DNA of 64,000 bases from Piper betle (Eukaryota; Streptophyta; Magnoliopsida; Piperales; Piperaceae). A program made the translations under genes and the position numbers. Where the stretch lies: assembly GCA_033002965.1 (NCBI GenBank), contig JAURVB010014145.1:271278-335277 (forward strand). Direction: 5' to 3'. The notes under the pieces are model-generated. The model searched no databases. It was given only the letters and a program-made list of their open reading frames with translations, and was not told the origin of the DNA. Shown one piece after another: positions 23,261 through 35,470 of this stretch. The number at the start of each line of letters is the position of its first letter. Position 1 is the stretch's first letter.

Positions 23261-24607
23261 AATAATTAAAACTATAATTAATTACGATAATAATTATTAA
23301 AACGGGGGATTGATTTTTCCCTTCCATGTACCCACGCCTGACGCCCCCTTGGATAGCACCTTCGCGCAACCAGCATCTTCTCCGGCGAGCACCATCACTC
23401 CCCGCTGATTCATGCATAAACTCCACACCACTGTGTAGAACCGACGTAGACCAGGTTTGTCTATGGCCTTAAGTTTTTGCCTGTTGATTAAATTGCATTT
23501 TTTTGTCAGTTTTGCTATTTGATTAAATGGCTACTTGTGAATGCTACTAAATTTTTGTTTTCAACTGTGTTATCCTTTGTGTATTGAGTTTCTTGTAAAC
23601 GCTTGTATCATAAATTTTGGCTGATTCACTTATAGTGTGTCAAATTTACTAGTGTATATTTGTAAGGTTAATTTATTTGTAAATGATTGTTAATTGATGT
23701 TTCCCAATTGCAGTTTGAGAGGCCAAGGAAGAAGAAATTACCCCATTTTGGGGCATGAAAACATACATAGCCACTTGTCTTGATTATAGAGGAAAATGGA
23801 TAGCAATTAATTCCATTTATTTTGGGGAGTATATGGTATATTTCAATATTAATATTTTTAAACCCAGACAAGCAAATATAGGTGTAAAGTGACTCTACTC
23901 ACATATTTAATTGGAGTTTAATTAAAAGGGGCCTCTGAGATGAATCTCGTCCTCTCAAGTAAAATCACCATCAATGAGAAACAATGTCTGGTTGCTTGTA
24001 AAGAGGACATACTTTAACTTCCTGTATATTTACATTTACCCTAGATGCTTGTATTTTTTGAATGGCCCTTTTTCGTGAGTGAAGTGTGCCTTATTTTGTA
24101 AATGCCATAAATTGAGTGGTTTATGTTTTCATAACTTTAAGCTACTTCTTCTTTTATAATGTCATTGTATCCTCTATAGCTATTTGTTTCAATCCCGAGA
24201 TTTTTATTATGAGACTAGGAATGAATAGAACCATCATTTAGTTTAAGAAATTGAATTTTCTGAATCATCTAATGCATGGGGGATTCTAGGTGCAGATGAT
24301 GCAGGAAAAATTATGGTTGTCCCAATGCTCTATGTTAAGTGGAGTTGATGGCCTCCTTTTTAGATCTCTATTTCAGCTTCATGCAGCTTCTCTTGAGCCG
24401 AAGGCCTTGTTAGGTCATTGATACACATCCAACTCAATCTGTAAAGGTCTCCGTCTTGCTTGACGAGAATAATGGCAAGCAAGTAAATAAGTTACTCAAA
24501 AGGTGCTGGAGAAATTGGGTTTACAAGTTTTTTTTGTCTCACCTGGTTATGAATGTGTAAATGTCCTCGGTTAAGGCAATTTCTATGTAGTGAACTTTAT
24601 TTCACAG

Positions 24608-26581
24608 ATGAGACGATGGGCTTCATCATTGAACAGTGGAAGAGGCATGACTATTTATCTTCTATTAAAGCATCAAACATTGCCGCCCTTTTATAGAAGA
24701 AAAGTACCATTTGGTATTTCTGCTCTTTCTTCAATCAATGTTGCTACTCAAGCTATGCACGCTCCTTCGAGCTTGATCGATGACTTTACCAGTTGCTGCT
24801 ACAGAAAAGACCTTCCTCGGGCCATTGGAGCGATGAACTCGTTAGAGGAGCTGGGTATTAGAGCGGATTCAGTCACTTATGTTGAGCTCATCAAATGTTG
24901 CATTCAACACCGAGCAGTTGAACAAGGCAGGCTTGTCCACCAACACATCTTCTCTCAAATCAGTTTCCGGAGATGTTTTTAGTTAACAATTTGCTCAACA
25001 TGTATGTGAAATTTGGCTTGTTGAATGATGCGCGACAGTTGTTTGATAATATGCCTCAACGAAATGTTGTGTCTTGGACGACTATGATTTCGGCTTCTGC
25101 AAATGGTAATTGTGAGGGAGACGCTTTAAGGCTGTTGATCGCAATGTGCCGGGAAGGTGTAAGCCCCAATGGATTTACTTACTCATCTGTTTTAAGGGCC
25201 TGTGATGGGATGGAAACCATGAGGCAGCTCCATGGTAGTATAATTAAGTTTGGGTTGTCACTGGATGTTTTTGTTAGAAGCTCCCTAATCGATAGTTATT
25301 CCAAATGGGGTGGTGATTTGCAAAGTGGAGCAAAGATTTTTGAAGAGATGGCCACTGATGATTTAGTTTTGTGGAACTCTATCATTGGTGCATTTGCTCA
25401 GAATGGTGAGGGTGAAATAGCTTTAGATATTTTTAAACGAATGAGGGGGTTGGACTTTTTGCTAATCAAGGTTCACTAACCAGTGTTTTAAGGGCTTGTA
25501 CAGGTTCGGTTATGTTAGAGTTAGGCAAGCAAGTACACTGTCAGGTATTCAAATTTGGGAGAGATCTCATTCTTGATAATGCACTTCTTGACATGTACTC
25601 TAAGTGTGGGAGTTTGGAAGAAGCTACTTTAACTTTTAAGAGGATGGAGGATAAGGATGTTATCTCATGGAGTACTATGGTAGCTGGCTTAGCTCAAAAT
25701 GGTCGCAGTCTAGCTGCCTTGGAACTATTTAAGTCAATGGTGGCCTCAGGACAGAAACCAAATTACATTACTATGGTAGGCGTATTATTTGCCTGCAGCC
25801 ATGCAGGCTTAATTGAAGACGGGTGGATGTATTTTAAATCAATGAGTAAGAATTATGGGATTCAGCCAGGTAGAGAGCATGTTGGTTGTATGGTTGATCT
25901 TCTTGGAAGAGCGGGAAAAATTGATGAAGCTATCAGCTTCATTGAGAATTCTGAATATAATCCTGACAGTGTAATTTGGAGATCTCTTCTAAATGCATGT
26001 CGTGTCCATAAAAATGTAAAGTTAGCTGGTTATGTAGCTGATAAATTGCTTGAACTAGAACCAGCTGATGTGGGGGCATTGGTGTTATTATCTAATGTCT
26101 ATGCAGATTATAAGAGGTGGGGTGATGTGGAGAAGGTAAGGAAGGCCATGAGAGAAAGGGGAGTTTCCAAGAATCCTGGATGCAGCTGGATTGAAATTGA
26201 GAAAAAATTCATTGTTTCATTTTAGGGGACAACTCACATCCAGAAATATCCCAAATCAGATTAGAACTTGCCAGGTTGATTAACAGAGTATTTGAATTTG
26301 GTTATGTTCCAGATACGAACTTTGTGCTTATGGATCTTGAGGGAGAACAAAAGGAATTTTCACTTCATTATCATAGTGAGAAATTAGCAATTGCGTTTGC
26401 ACTGATGAAGCTGTCAAAAGAAAAGCACATAAGGATTATGAAAAACCTTAGGATCTGTGGAGACTGTCACACATTTGCCAAATTTGTATCCAGAAGTGAA
26501 AGACAATGTATTGTTATTAGAGACCCAATCCGATTTCACCATTTCATAGATGGTGATTGCTCTTGTGGAGACTACTGGTGA
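24608..26581 (+). CDS. REME1: PPR-DYW protein, likely REME1 (At2g03880) orthologue; three frame breaks
   Basis: This is a pentatricopeptide-repeat protein predicted to act in organelle C-to-U RNA editing. PPR repeats recognise RNA, and the C-terminal DYW domain is a zinc-dependent deaminase. The single-exon gene shows repeats such as MPQRNVVSWTTMISA, KDVISWSTMVAGLAQNG and PNYITMVGVLFACSHAG, then E/E+ motifs (GCSWIEIE), HSEKLAIAF, CGDCH and the terminal GDYW. The frame breaks near 24969 (CC), 25445-25449 (G5) and 26202-26207 (A6). One added base at each restores ISFPEMFLVNN, MRGVGLFANQGSLTSVLRAC and EKKIHCFILGDNSHP, and gives 1977 nt (658 aa). From recall, the Arabidopsis protein affects editing at nad2-558 and matR-1771. 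The ATG at 24608 is the first in frame, so the transit-peptide start is not certain. Confidence 0.88.
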
Positions 26582-28440
26582 AGAGAGTTGGGTTGTGTTA
26601 ATATCTTATCTCAGTTTAGGTGATTATACGTTGCAATTTTTTGTATGAGCATTCACATTCACAAAAGATGAGAACAACCTAACTCTCTACATCTGACAGT
26701 TTATAATTGATATATGTTCCCTCAACACTTCCAGTGGGGCTTTCAGTTCCCATGAATGATGGTAAGTGTCCATATCAACTTCAGTCAGTTGCATTGATGA
26801 CTTTTGCAAGTTAATATAGGTGGAAGTTTCTTTATGGCGCCTTGCACAGATTCATGGATATGGTGAGTTTCCTTTTACCTTGTTTATTTTATCATTCTTC
26901 ACAATTGACATGACCTGCATTCATAAGTCCATTGCATCTTATTTCTGTTTTGAAGTCCCATTCTTCAGTCAACAATTTATACTGGAATAGGATAGATCAC
27001 AAGGCACTGTTAGAAGTTGAATATACGTTTTTGAACTGTAGCTCTTACAACAATTTTCTTCTGTTGCTTGTTATGCATTTTTCTCACCTTTTCTTGTAGT
27101 GCGTAAAGGAATTAATTTTTCAGTTGATGCTATTCAGGAAATAATATCAGACTCTTATTGCACATCAGCAAAACTTGGTCACTTGACGATTTGGTGGCAA
27201 GCTTATTGTTGGGTAAAACCATAACAATTGGAAATTAATATTTTTAAGGTTGCATGCTAACATCTCTGTCAACTATTTCAATTTGTGTTTAATAATAACA
27301 GCTTCATTGATTTAGGGAAGTTGCACATGTAACTCAAACTGTTTAAGTTTTGTTTTTTCTTACATATAACAAGGAGAGAGAAAGAGAAAAGCCATTTCAA
27401 GCTTCCATTTCCTTCTTTTATATTTTTTGCTTCTCTTTCCTATTTGCATGTTTTTACATGAAATTAATGAAGGTTTAGATAATAAAACTTGAATTAATTA
27501 TTAGAACTATGGGCAGGGCTTTAAATAATGATTCAAGGAAGAATTGATAAGAAATAAAGATGGATTGATAAGAAACGGAAATTTAGACAATATAGGAACA
27601 GGAGACTTAGATAAAAAGATAACTTTATTCATCATAATAATCCATCTTACAATGATGTATAATACCCCTATTATAGGGTTAGAAGAAATCTAAAACATGG
27701 TAATCTTATGACTTAATGAAAAAAATTATTAAATATAAAATCTTCCAGCTACTTCAAAAGAAATCATAACTATGACAACGTAATGCTTTATTATTAAAAA
27801 TTGTGAAATAATTATTTCTAATATCTTTATATCCTCCTGCATGAAATGAACCACAATAGAAACCTGTTGACACTCGCACATTTTTTGATAAAGATTCTGA
27901 TTGCTGATCATTGTTTCTTTTCTTTGCTTGAGCTACACATGTATAAGATGCTTAACAATGATGTTGTGCATGATGTCATCGCCATTGTTATAAATTCCTT
28001 AATTTTTGGAGGTTCTTTCAGAGCTATTAATATCATGTAGTGATTTCAGTTTTTTGGTTCACAAATATCACATCGAGAACATAAAAACTATCATGTTTTT
28101 CATCAATATGTTTTTACTATAGGCTACCATATGCAGGTTCATGTGTGATTGGCTTGGTTGATCATTTAGAATGTGAGTTTTAGAATATGGTAAGGACTCA
28201 ATTTGAATAAGGTTGGAATCTTGGTTTATATATGTTTTTGGTAGGATTTGGACATGTAATGTAAAACCTATGATCCAAGTTAGGGTTTTATCCTTGTGAA
28301 GTCGGTTCGAGTTAAGTCAGTCAGCTTAAGAATAGATATACTGAGCTGAGGTTGGCCGCGTTTATAAGCCATGAGGGGTCACATAGACCCAAGTATAAGA
28401 TGATAACTTCAGTAGGACAACAGGAAAAATGAGTTATCAG
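26582..28440. other. 3' flank of the PPR gene, no further gene seen
   Basis: The sequence is AT-rich with short frames only. It probably includes the PPR 3' UTR. I see no domain or paired repeat. Confidence 0.45.
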
Positions 28441-31115
28441 AATATACGAGAGTATCTCAGTTTATTTTTTATTTTTAGTTTTATTTTATATAGTGGACTG
28501 TATAATTAGTTTTAGGTCGTTTACTGCGTTCAGACGCATTAGTCAGTATTTTGGGTGGGTTGGTAGAATTAGGATCTGTCATTAGACAATTATTAAGTAT
28601 ATCATATTTTATTAGATTTTATCATATTTTATTTTATATTTTTAAAATTTATTTTATTATTATTAAATCGAGTTGGGAGAAAATTAAATTTTAATTACGA
28701 AATAGCTATCATTTCATTTTCTCTCCTAACCGATTGTTTTCTTCTCTCTTCACGAGCATGTGCACCACGTCGCCCTCCTCTCACTATAATTTGCCCTCAT
28801 CACTAGCGACCGGCTGCACCGCTGCCAGTTGTCGTCTCCGGCTACCCTTCCACCGTTGCTACTGACCCCTTCCTTCTTCATCTCCACTCAGTCACCCCAA
28901 GGTTGATCGCCACATGCGTCGCCTCTGTGATTGCCTTACGGCTGTCGCCTCCCCGCCGCCTGTCGCGCCCCGGCGTCCCTTCCTCGTCATCATTGCCACC
29001 CATCAAACCGGTCATCCTTTCTGAGGAGATCTAGTCGGTGCCTTTCATTGGTGCTAGAATGCATCTCTTGCTGTCGCTCCTTGCTCGGACTGCCGTCGGT
29101 GACCCATTGTCGCCGCCGGCCAGACACACCTGGTCGAGGTCTCCTTGCACCCATCTCCTATGACTCGAGGTCACGCCTAACCGCCTTCACGGAGCCTTCC
29201 TCCTCCCTGTAAGAGTAATACAACCGTCGCCGGCTGTGTTTTTCGACTGACTGCCAAAAAAGTTGTCCCGCTAGCCCTTTACTCAACCAGGCCAACTTGG
29301 TCTTGCCGCCCTCTACCCTTTTGTCATGACTACCGGCATCTTCGTTCCCTTCTTGGTGTGTTTGGTTGCCGGCAGCAGTGATTCGCCACCAGCGAGGTTT
29401 ATTGCTGGACGGCAGTTGCCGGCCTTTGTAGAAATTCATGATTATCCATGATTTTAGTTCGAATACTAGTGGATTACTATGTTTGGACTTATTGATCGAT
29501 GTAGGTAGTTATAGTTGTTTAGGTTGTGATTGTGGCCCATGTATTTAATTGAACATTGTGATATGTCATCTGATTTCTGCTATGGTATGATTGTGATCGT
29601 ATGTTTTCATATGTCGCATTCCTGCATCATACAAGGTGTCAGCATGTAGTCTTGATGTGCAGGTATGGAGTAAGAGCTTGCTACCTAGGCTTGTGATCTT
29701 ACTTAGAGCTTCTACCGGGTCTATTTATGACTTGTCTTTGCTTGTTGTTCTATTCCATCGTGTTTTGATTTAGTGATTACAGGACGTGTTAAGTGGTGTT
29801 AGATCGGATTCCACTTAACACGGGTCATTTAAACGATAGTTTTTAGGATTAAGGATGAAATCCCTCGAGTTTGTTTTCAAAAACATAGATCCACCTCATG
29901 TTGCCTGCGGGTCCATTATATAAATCCCTTCCCAACCCTATATATGTTTTATCGAGGATTTGGTGAGATAGAAAAGGTGAAACTAACTTGTACATACCAT
30001 GAGGGGGTGCACGTGTAGGTCATAGCGGGTTCTGGATTGGTGAGCAGGTTGTTCCATTCCTGAAGGATCCTGATAACTCTGCATTTTGAGCTTCCCTACA
30101 CCCGAAGAAACGTGGAGGTTTATGGGTACTGTGTAATACAACGCATGTCTAGACTTCTGGTTGAAAGGGTACTGAAGGCGACTGCCTGAGAGTACTTGGC
30201 TTTTGTGCTCAGGCTAGAGGAAATATTGAAGACAAAAGAGGGCTTAAGAGTTACTGATATTCCTAAGCGTGGGATGAGAAAAATACTGAAAGAGGCATCA
30301 GAAAAATCAGTCAGTTTAGGATGCTACCAAGTCTGCAACCTGGTGGCTTCCTCAGTAGATGCCCTAATGAGAGTTCATAGAAGTTATAAATATATTTTTC
30401 TTTACGTGAGAGTTAGCTCTCATGGCTAGTTTAATATAAGCTATTTTTGCACCAGCAATGTTCGTTACTGACGATTTTCTATATATATGTAAGCGATGAT
30501 CAAAAGTTGAATATGCCACTCTAGACGGAGGAGCACCGATGTCTCGTGCACATACACATGTCAGACGATAAAATGTTTAGTATTTCTAGTTATGATATTG
30601 TGATAGTGAAACTGATTTGATGACATGCTATATGCACCGCTAATAGAATTGATATCAATGACATGATGTGAAATCTATTTAGAAAATATGTTCATGTTGA
30701 TATGTTCAGCAGGCCAGTCAAGATCTTATTTACAAATTTGCATGTGAATGAGGATTCGTAGATGGGTCAAGACCCAACTCAGAAATGACAATGCAGTTTG
30801 ATTGTAATGTGTGTACAAAAAAAATGATTTTTATTGTTTTGTTATATATATAGTCCTTATCTATTGTTTTGACAGGGTGACCCTTTATTGCACTTGCCAA
30901 GGGGAAACTTTGCCCATGCCACCCTGCTAAGTTCTAGGCATTGTTTACATGTTATGTTATGATGGTCTTTCATCTTAAGACGTCGAGAGTAAATCTATTC
31001 GGGTTAGGATCAGGTTAGCCTACTTAATTGGGTCACCCGTAATATTCCGGCTCGGTGCAAGAGTGAACCAGATTTGGAGTGTTATATACATTATGTCTCT
31101 TCTATCTTTATGTGA
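28441..31115 (+). mobile_element. Degenerate LTR-like repeat related to the arms at 35-41 kb
   Basis: The block at about 29843-29945 (GAAATCCCTCGAGTTTG, then AAACATAGATCCACCTC, then AAATCCCTTCCCAACC) parallels about 39865-39965 (GAGATCCCTTGATGAG, then AAGCTGAGATCC, then TCATCCCTTCCTAGGC) in order and spacing. The right part ends TTTGGAGTGTTATATA, comparable with ATCGGGGTGTTATA at 41311. A GC-rich core at 28740-29430 gives composition-driven frames only. No protein domain is recognisable. I read it as an old solo-LTR-like copy; the left border is approximate. Confidence 0.4.
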
Positions 31116-31687
31116 TGCAGTTTGGCTGGGCGTTATATGAGACACTGGTAGGCTACAATAGGATCATGGGGTAACTGGCCTGCGCATGGGTGGACTGAAC
31201 AAGAGGGCATTAAGAAAATTGAATACCTGGGATTAGCAGTGTGGAGGAAGTAGTACTTGAGTGGCTTGACATCAAGATATCATTGAGACAACAATTTTTA
31301 TAATTGTGGTTTTATATTCACATTGATAATAAGAATACAATGGATGAATAAGTTAGGGCATACATTGCACTTGCTGGTACAACTGTTCTTTTCTCCTATT
31401 ATTGAACATTGGTTGGAAGTTTCATATGTAAATTCCATTATGTCTTGGAGAAGGGAGGACTTTGCTGTCCAAAGGATGAGGGGGCTTTCCGGGCTACTTT
31501 GGCTGTAATGTGTGATCATCTCAGGGTGATAACTTGCTTTAGAATTATTTATTTTGCATCTTTTGTGGTGATATTAGATTATCTTGAAACTGCCCATGCT
31601 TTCCCTCCATCGTATGTACCTAAGCTCTTTGATGTAGTGGATTTGATGTGGTGTTTAGTACCTAATTCTGTATTGGTACAATTGCAG

Positions 31688-31800
31688 GTATCCTTCTCAC
31701 GAATGATTTGGGAGGTATTGAGTGTAGCTTAAAGGCCTCACTACCAGAAGAATACTACCCCAGCCCAAAACATGGTACGCCCTTGACTTCCAAATTTTAA
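31688..31800 (+). other. Exon-like coding fragment, product unknown
   Basis: After an acceptor-like TGGTACAATTGCAG, the frame reads ILLTNDLGGIECSLKASLPE and then EYYPSPKHGTPLTSKF before TAA. The peptide has balanced, protein-like composition, unlike surrounding noise. A donor-like CATG|GTACGC lies inside at 31772-31777, so the exon could also end there. Upstream frames at 31120-31530 (WLDIKISLRQ and similar) might belong to the same gene but cannot be joined confidently. I do not recognise the protein. Confidence 0.4.
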
Positions 31801-32522
31801 AGTCTAACGAATTATGCTTTTGGAAATTCAAGAACCCAAATGAAAGGTTTGTTCTTTTGAAGCTTGATACGGCCAAATAGAACTTTGACAATTAGCGGTA
31901 CCATCAACTTGAGATCAGTAACAATATATCTCATAATTAGTTTACAGACAGTTTGGCTCTTGGTTGAAGTATGCACTTTTGATTTACTACACCTGTTCTG
32001 AATAGGTAAATTCGTTTTTTTCATTCAATAGTGGCAACATCTCAATATTATTATACATCTTATATTTCAACAAGGGGATTGGATTAGGCGTAGCAATTGC
32101 TAAAGCAAATCCATTGTATCAGCCATGTGAAGCAAATCCACTGTAACTACCCTTTTAGTGGTTCAAATCACTTAATGGAGTCTGGATGGTATTACTGTAA
32201 CAAACAGTTTAAACTCTATTAATTGTAATTAGAACAATTAACATTTTTTAAAGAAAAATAACTAATTATATTAAGCTTGAGGAAGGAAGCTTACAAAAGG
32301 AATACCTTGCCTTCTAGTATTTTTGGCAAAGGTATGAGCCACGTAGTTTACAGATCTAGGAATCCATTTAGTATTACCCACAAATTGGATACCATGAGTT
32401 TAACTTAATTCTAAAAGAGTAGAATACTTCGATCACTGTATCGGTTATTATCCTCTCATATGCAAGATGACAGTCATGCAACCAAGCAGAATGATCGTCT
32501 GGGAAGATGAGGCAATGCTCAC

Positions 32523-32590
32523 CTGTTGCTAGGGAAGGAAGAGGCCGTGTAGTTCCGCATGAAGTGGCCCCCCAATGGCCGAGTCCGATC
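32523..32590 (-). other. Exon-like fragment on the minus strand
   Basis: Read on the minus strand, CTTTCGTTTTTGCAG is followed by 68 bases and then AACAG|GTGAGC, a strong acceptor and a strong donor. One frame gives DRTRPLGGHFMRNYTASSFP. Together with the leader-like sequence near 33860 (CCAAACCCTAAGCCCTC on the minus strand), it suggests a small minus-strand gene between about 33.9 and 32.5 kb. No product is recognised and the reading frame is not certain. Confidence 0.35.
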
Positions 32591-33689
32591 CTGCAAAAAC
32601 GAAAGGAGGAAGGATGTCAGTGGACCAATAGATGCGTTTATGAAAAATCTGCTGATTTCTTGTATATTTAATATAGATGATGATTTGAGCCGAATATACT
32701 AATGAGTTTAATCAATTTACGAATCGATTTTCTTTCTAGTCAAGTTAGATTCTAATTTCTTCAGACTCAGATTCTTCAGACTGGCTCATTGGACAACGAT
32801 TCCAATCAATTTCTTCTACTCAAGCTTTCGAGTTGATTGATTGTTTTTGTTAACAAGTTCGATCAAAGAAGCGGATATGGAAAATTTTATGCTCGTAGTT
32901 ACTGTAATCTTTCATTATTAACAATATCAGTCTTGCAATTCCAAGGGGTATATGCATATTTTTTGACAAACAAGACAAGTAAAAAGAAAAATGAAGAGTG
33001 TTGCTACAGGTATGTTGTAGCAATGTAGGGCACAAATGGAGCACGCGAGAGCTTGAATGGTAGAACTCATATGCAACGATGTGCCGCATTAATTTTCCAG
33101 ACCTGTAACTGCATCAACTATGAGAACATTGAGGTTGATACCTGACTAGGCCTGGCTTCACTAATTCTTATATGTTGCAATACTCTACATTTATCTAGGC
33201 TATAATACTAAGATTTTTTTGTTATGATATGTTTATTTGAAGATGCTACAACAGTATATAAGATGCGACAGTATATATATGTTTTTTTCAAATGGAAAAT
33301 GTTGAAAGTTCAAAAGAGAATGAAAGATGATTAAAAGATGTCTCAGCCGTGACAGGGACGATTAAGATGGAACACAGCACAAAATCAACCGGTAAGGGCT
33401 AAGCTGAGATTGAGTGCTTCATCTTGCTGGGTTTGGGAGGTGACAAGAAACCCACATCAAATTCTTGACACTACATCTCCAGCATTCATGAAACTCATCA
33501 TCCAAATCAACATTAAGTTTAGTGATAGAATCATAAAACAATCAAACCCACAAAACATGAAGGCCAAAAAAACTAGAGGAACTGGAAGAAAGAGTGGAAA
33601 CAACTGGAACAATGATACTTGGTTAGTTGAGATTGAGAGGGGTGCTTTTTGGATCGGAACAAGAAGGAACAAGAAGCAGAAAAGGGAAT

Positions 33690-33880
33690 GGAATCTGCTT
33701 CAGTGAGTGATCCGAAGTGGCTCTGGCTGGTCTCAGGAAGCGTTCGATCATGGTGCTCTCGGCGCCGCTAAACCAGCTTTCAAACATGAAGACACGACGA
33801 TTTAGAAGTGATATATACATGCACAAGCAATCTGAGGGGGGAGAGGGCTTAGGGTTTGGAGAAAGAAAAGTTAGAGGATA
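33690..33880 (-). other. Possible first exon of a small minus-strand gene
   Basis: On the minus strand a leader-like CTTTCTCCAAACCCTAAGCC is followed by an open frame containing MFESWFSGAESTMIERFLRP and then ARATSDHSLKQ. The stretch is GC-balanced and looks unlike the flanking AT-rich DNA. I cannot define its donor, and it may instead be a non-coding leader or an RNA. It would pair with the exon-like fragment at 32523-32590. Confidence 0.3.
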
Positions 33881-34189
33881 GCTGCGGCGTGCGGACGGCG
33901 GCCTTTATCGATTTAGGGCAGGGCCGATATGTGCTTTATAGAAGACTGTAGACTACTAGGTTACGGGACATTTATAAAACATGCATTTTCTTCCTAATGT
34001 ACGGTCTAAAGGGATAATAATTTTGTCTATTCACGATTTTGAAAGAAATGGCGCGCTAAATGTTCATTTCATTCCTTTTAAATCGTGAATGTTGTATAAA
34101 ATAACGCTTAAAATCATAGATTATGAATAAAAATACCTTTTTTTATAAATTTCATAAATTGAAGGATTGATATTCGAAAGTATAATTAA

Positions 34190-34584
34190 AGGGTAATATC
34201 GTGCTATATTTAAGATTCACTAGTGGGAAAGAGTAATATATTTTTAACTTGAATTAACTATTTTAAAGAAATAACTAAGCTCATTATATTATACTTGAAT
34301 TTAATTATTACAGATGATATCAAAACTAATTTGGCTCCATATTGGATGATGTACTGGATTGTTCGTGGGCCGGACCATTAGACATGGGATAAAAGTAAAA
34401 CTTAGAAGTCAAAATTTTTTAAAAGGTGGGTGGATTGTAATATTTTCAAATTATTCCTTCGCCAAATATGTATTGGACAAGATTTTATTTATTAGTTAAG
34501 ATGGACCATTAATCTTTAACTTTAATTAATCATATTGAAGAGATGACTTAAATCGATTGAGTTGCACTTTAAGTGGTCGTTACA
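34190..34584 (+). mobile_element. TRIM-type miniature LTR retrotransposon, diverged plus-strand copy
   Basis: The first LTR-like part (about 34190-34312) contains TTTTTAACTTGAATTAACT and ATTTTAAAGAAATAACT and ends TTACA. It is followed by GATGATATCAAAAC, a decayed primer-binding site. The second LTR (34436-34584) begins TGTAATATTTTC after GGTGGGTGGAT and ends GTCGTTACA. The structure matches 50687-51248. The copy is too old to judge a target duplication. Confidence 0.55.
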
Positions 34585-34735
34585 AGATATATTTTAAATA
34601 AATAGATATTTCTGATTTGAATGGAAATGTACTATAAGGCTCCTTCACAATAATTAAAAATAAGAAAAAATCTTGAATTTATTATATATTAATAAGTAAA
34701 AAAAAATAATCCAAGTAGTATTACACACATAGACA

Positions 34736-34768
34736 CACACACACAAACACACACACACACACACACAA
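34736..34768. repeat. (CA)n microsatellite
   Basis: A run of CA dinucleotides with one interruption, in AT-rich intergenic DNA. Confidence 0.9.
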
Positions 34769-35470
34769 CTTTAAACTTTTACTTTTTATTATTATATCAT
34801 TATACTCTACTTCTTTGAACATAAATAAAACCCTAAAACTAGGTGACTATTGATTAATGGTATACAATGAATCATAATTCTAATTTAAATAAGATTATTG
34901 TATTTTAAGTTGATTTAATTTTTTATGAAAAATTATAAAACATGATGTAAAACTTGCCCGTCGGCTAGGTGTTTTACATGTGGTTTGTTGTTGGCTCAAT
35001 CCAAATAGTATGCAGTCGGTCCGGTTCGATTAGTTTGGTGCTTGGAGGATTTTTGTGTGTTGTTTTGGGCTTGGGTATTGGACACGTTTGAGATTTTCTG
35101 TTAGCCCAAATTGCCAAGTCGGTGACTTGTGTTTCATTCAGTTGTGTTGTACAGCGTAGGGCCGTGTTTGCTTGTATTTCATTCGTGTCATGCTTTTGTG
35201 TTGCATTAGGTTAGAGTCATGTCACATACATTTGGGTGTACCTCTTAGCCCTAGTCGAACCCTAAAAGTTGTCCCTAGTCTTTCCCCTTCTTTCCTTGTC
35301 CCTTTTTCTCCTTATTTTTCCCTACTACAGCATTGTGCATTGCTCGAGGGCACCCTCCCGGTGCATTTGCACCTTGACACAGTGCAACGGCACCCTGAAA
35401 GCACCCTTGTGCTGGCATTGGGGTAGCTTTTAGCTGCCCTTCTCTTTCCCCTTTTCTCATTCACCTCTCC

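Noticed and set aside
28931..29439. Two 93-codon frames on opposite strands
   Set aside because: They lie in the GC-rich core of an LTR-like repeat and show no domain.
30196..30429. 77-codon frame containing EEILKTKEGLRVTDIPKRGM
   Set aside because: The composition is protein-like, but it lies inside the LTR-like repeat without splice support or a recognised family, so it was not called.
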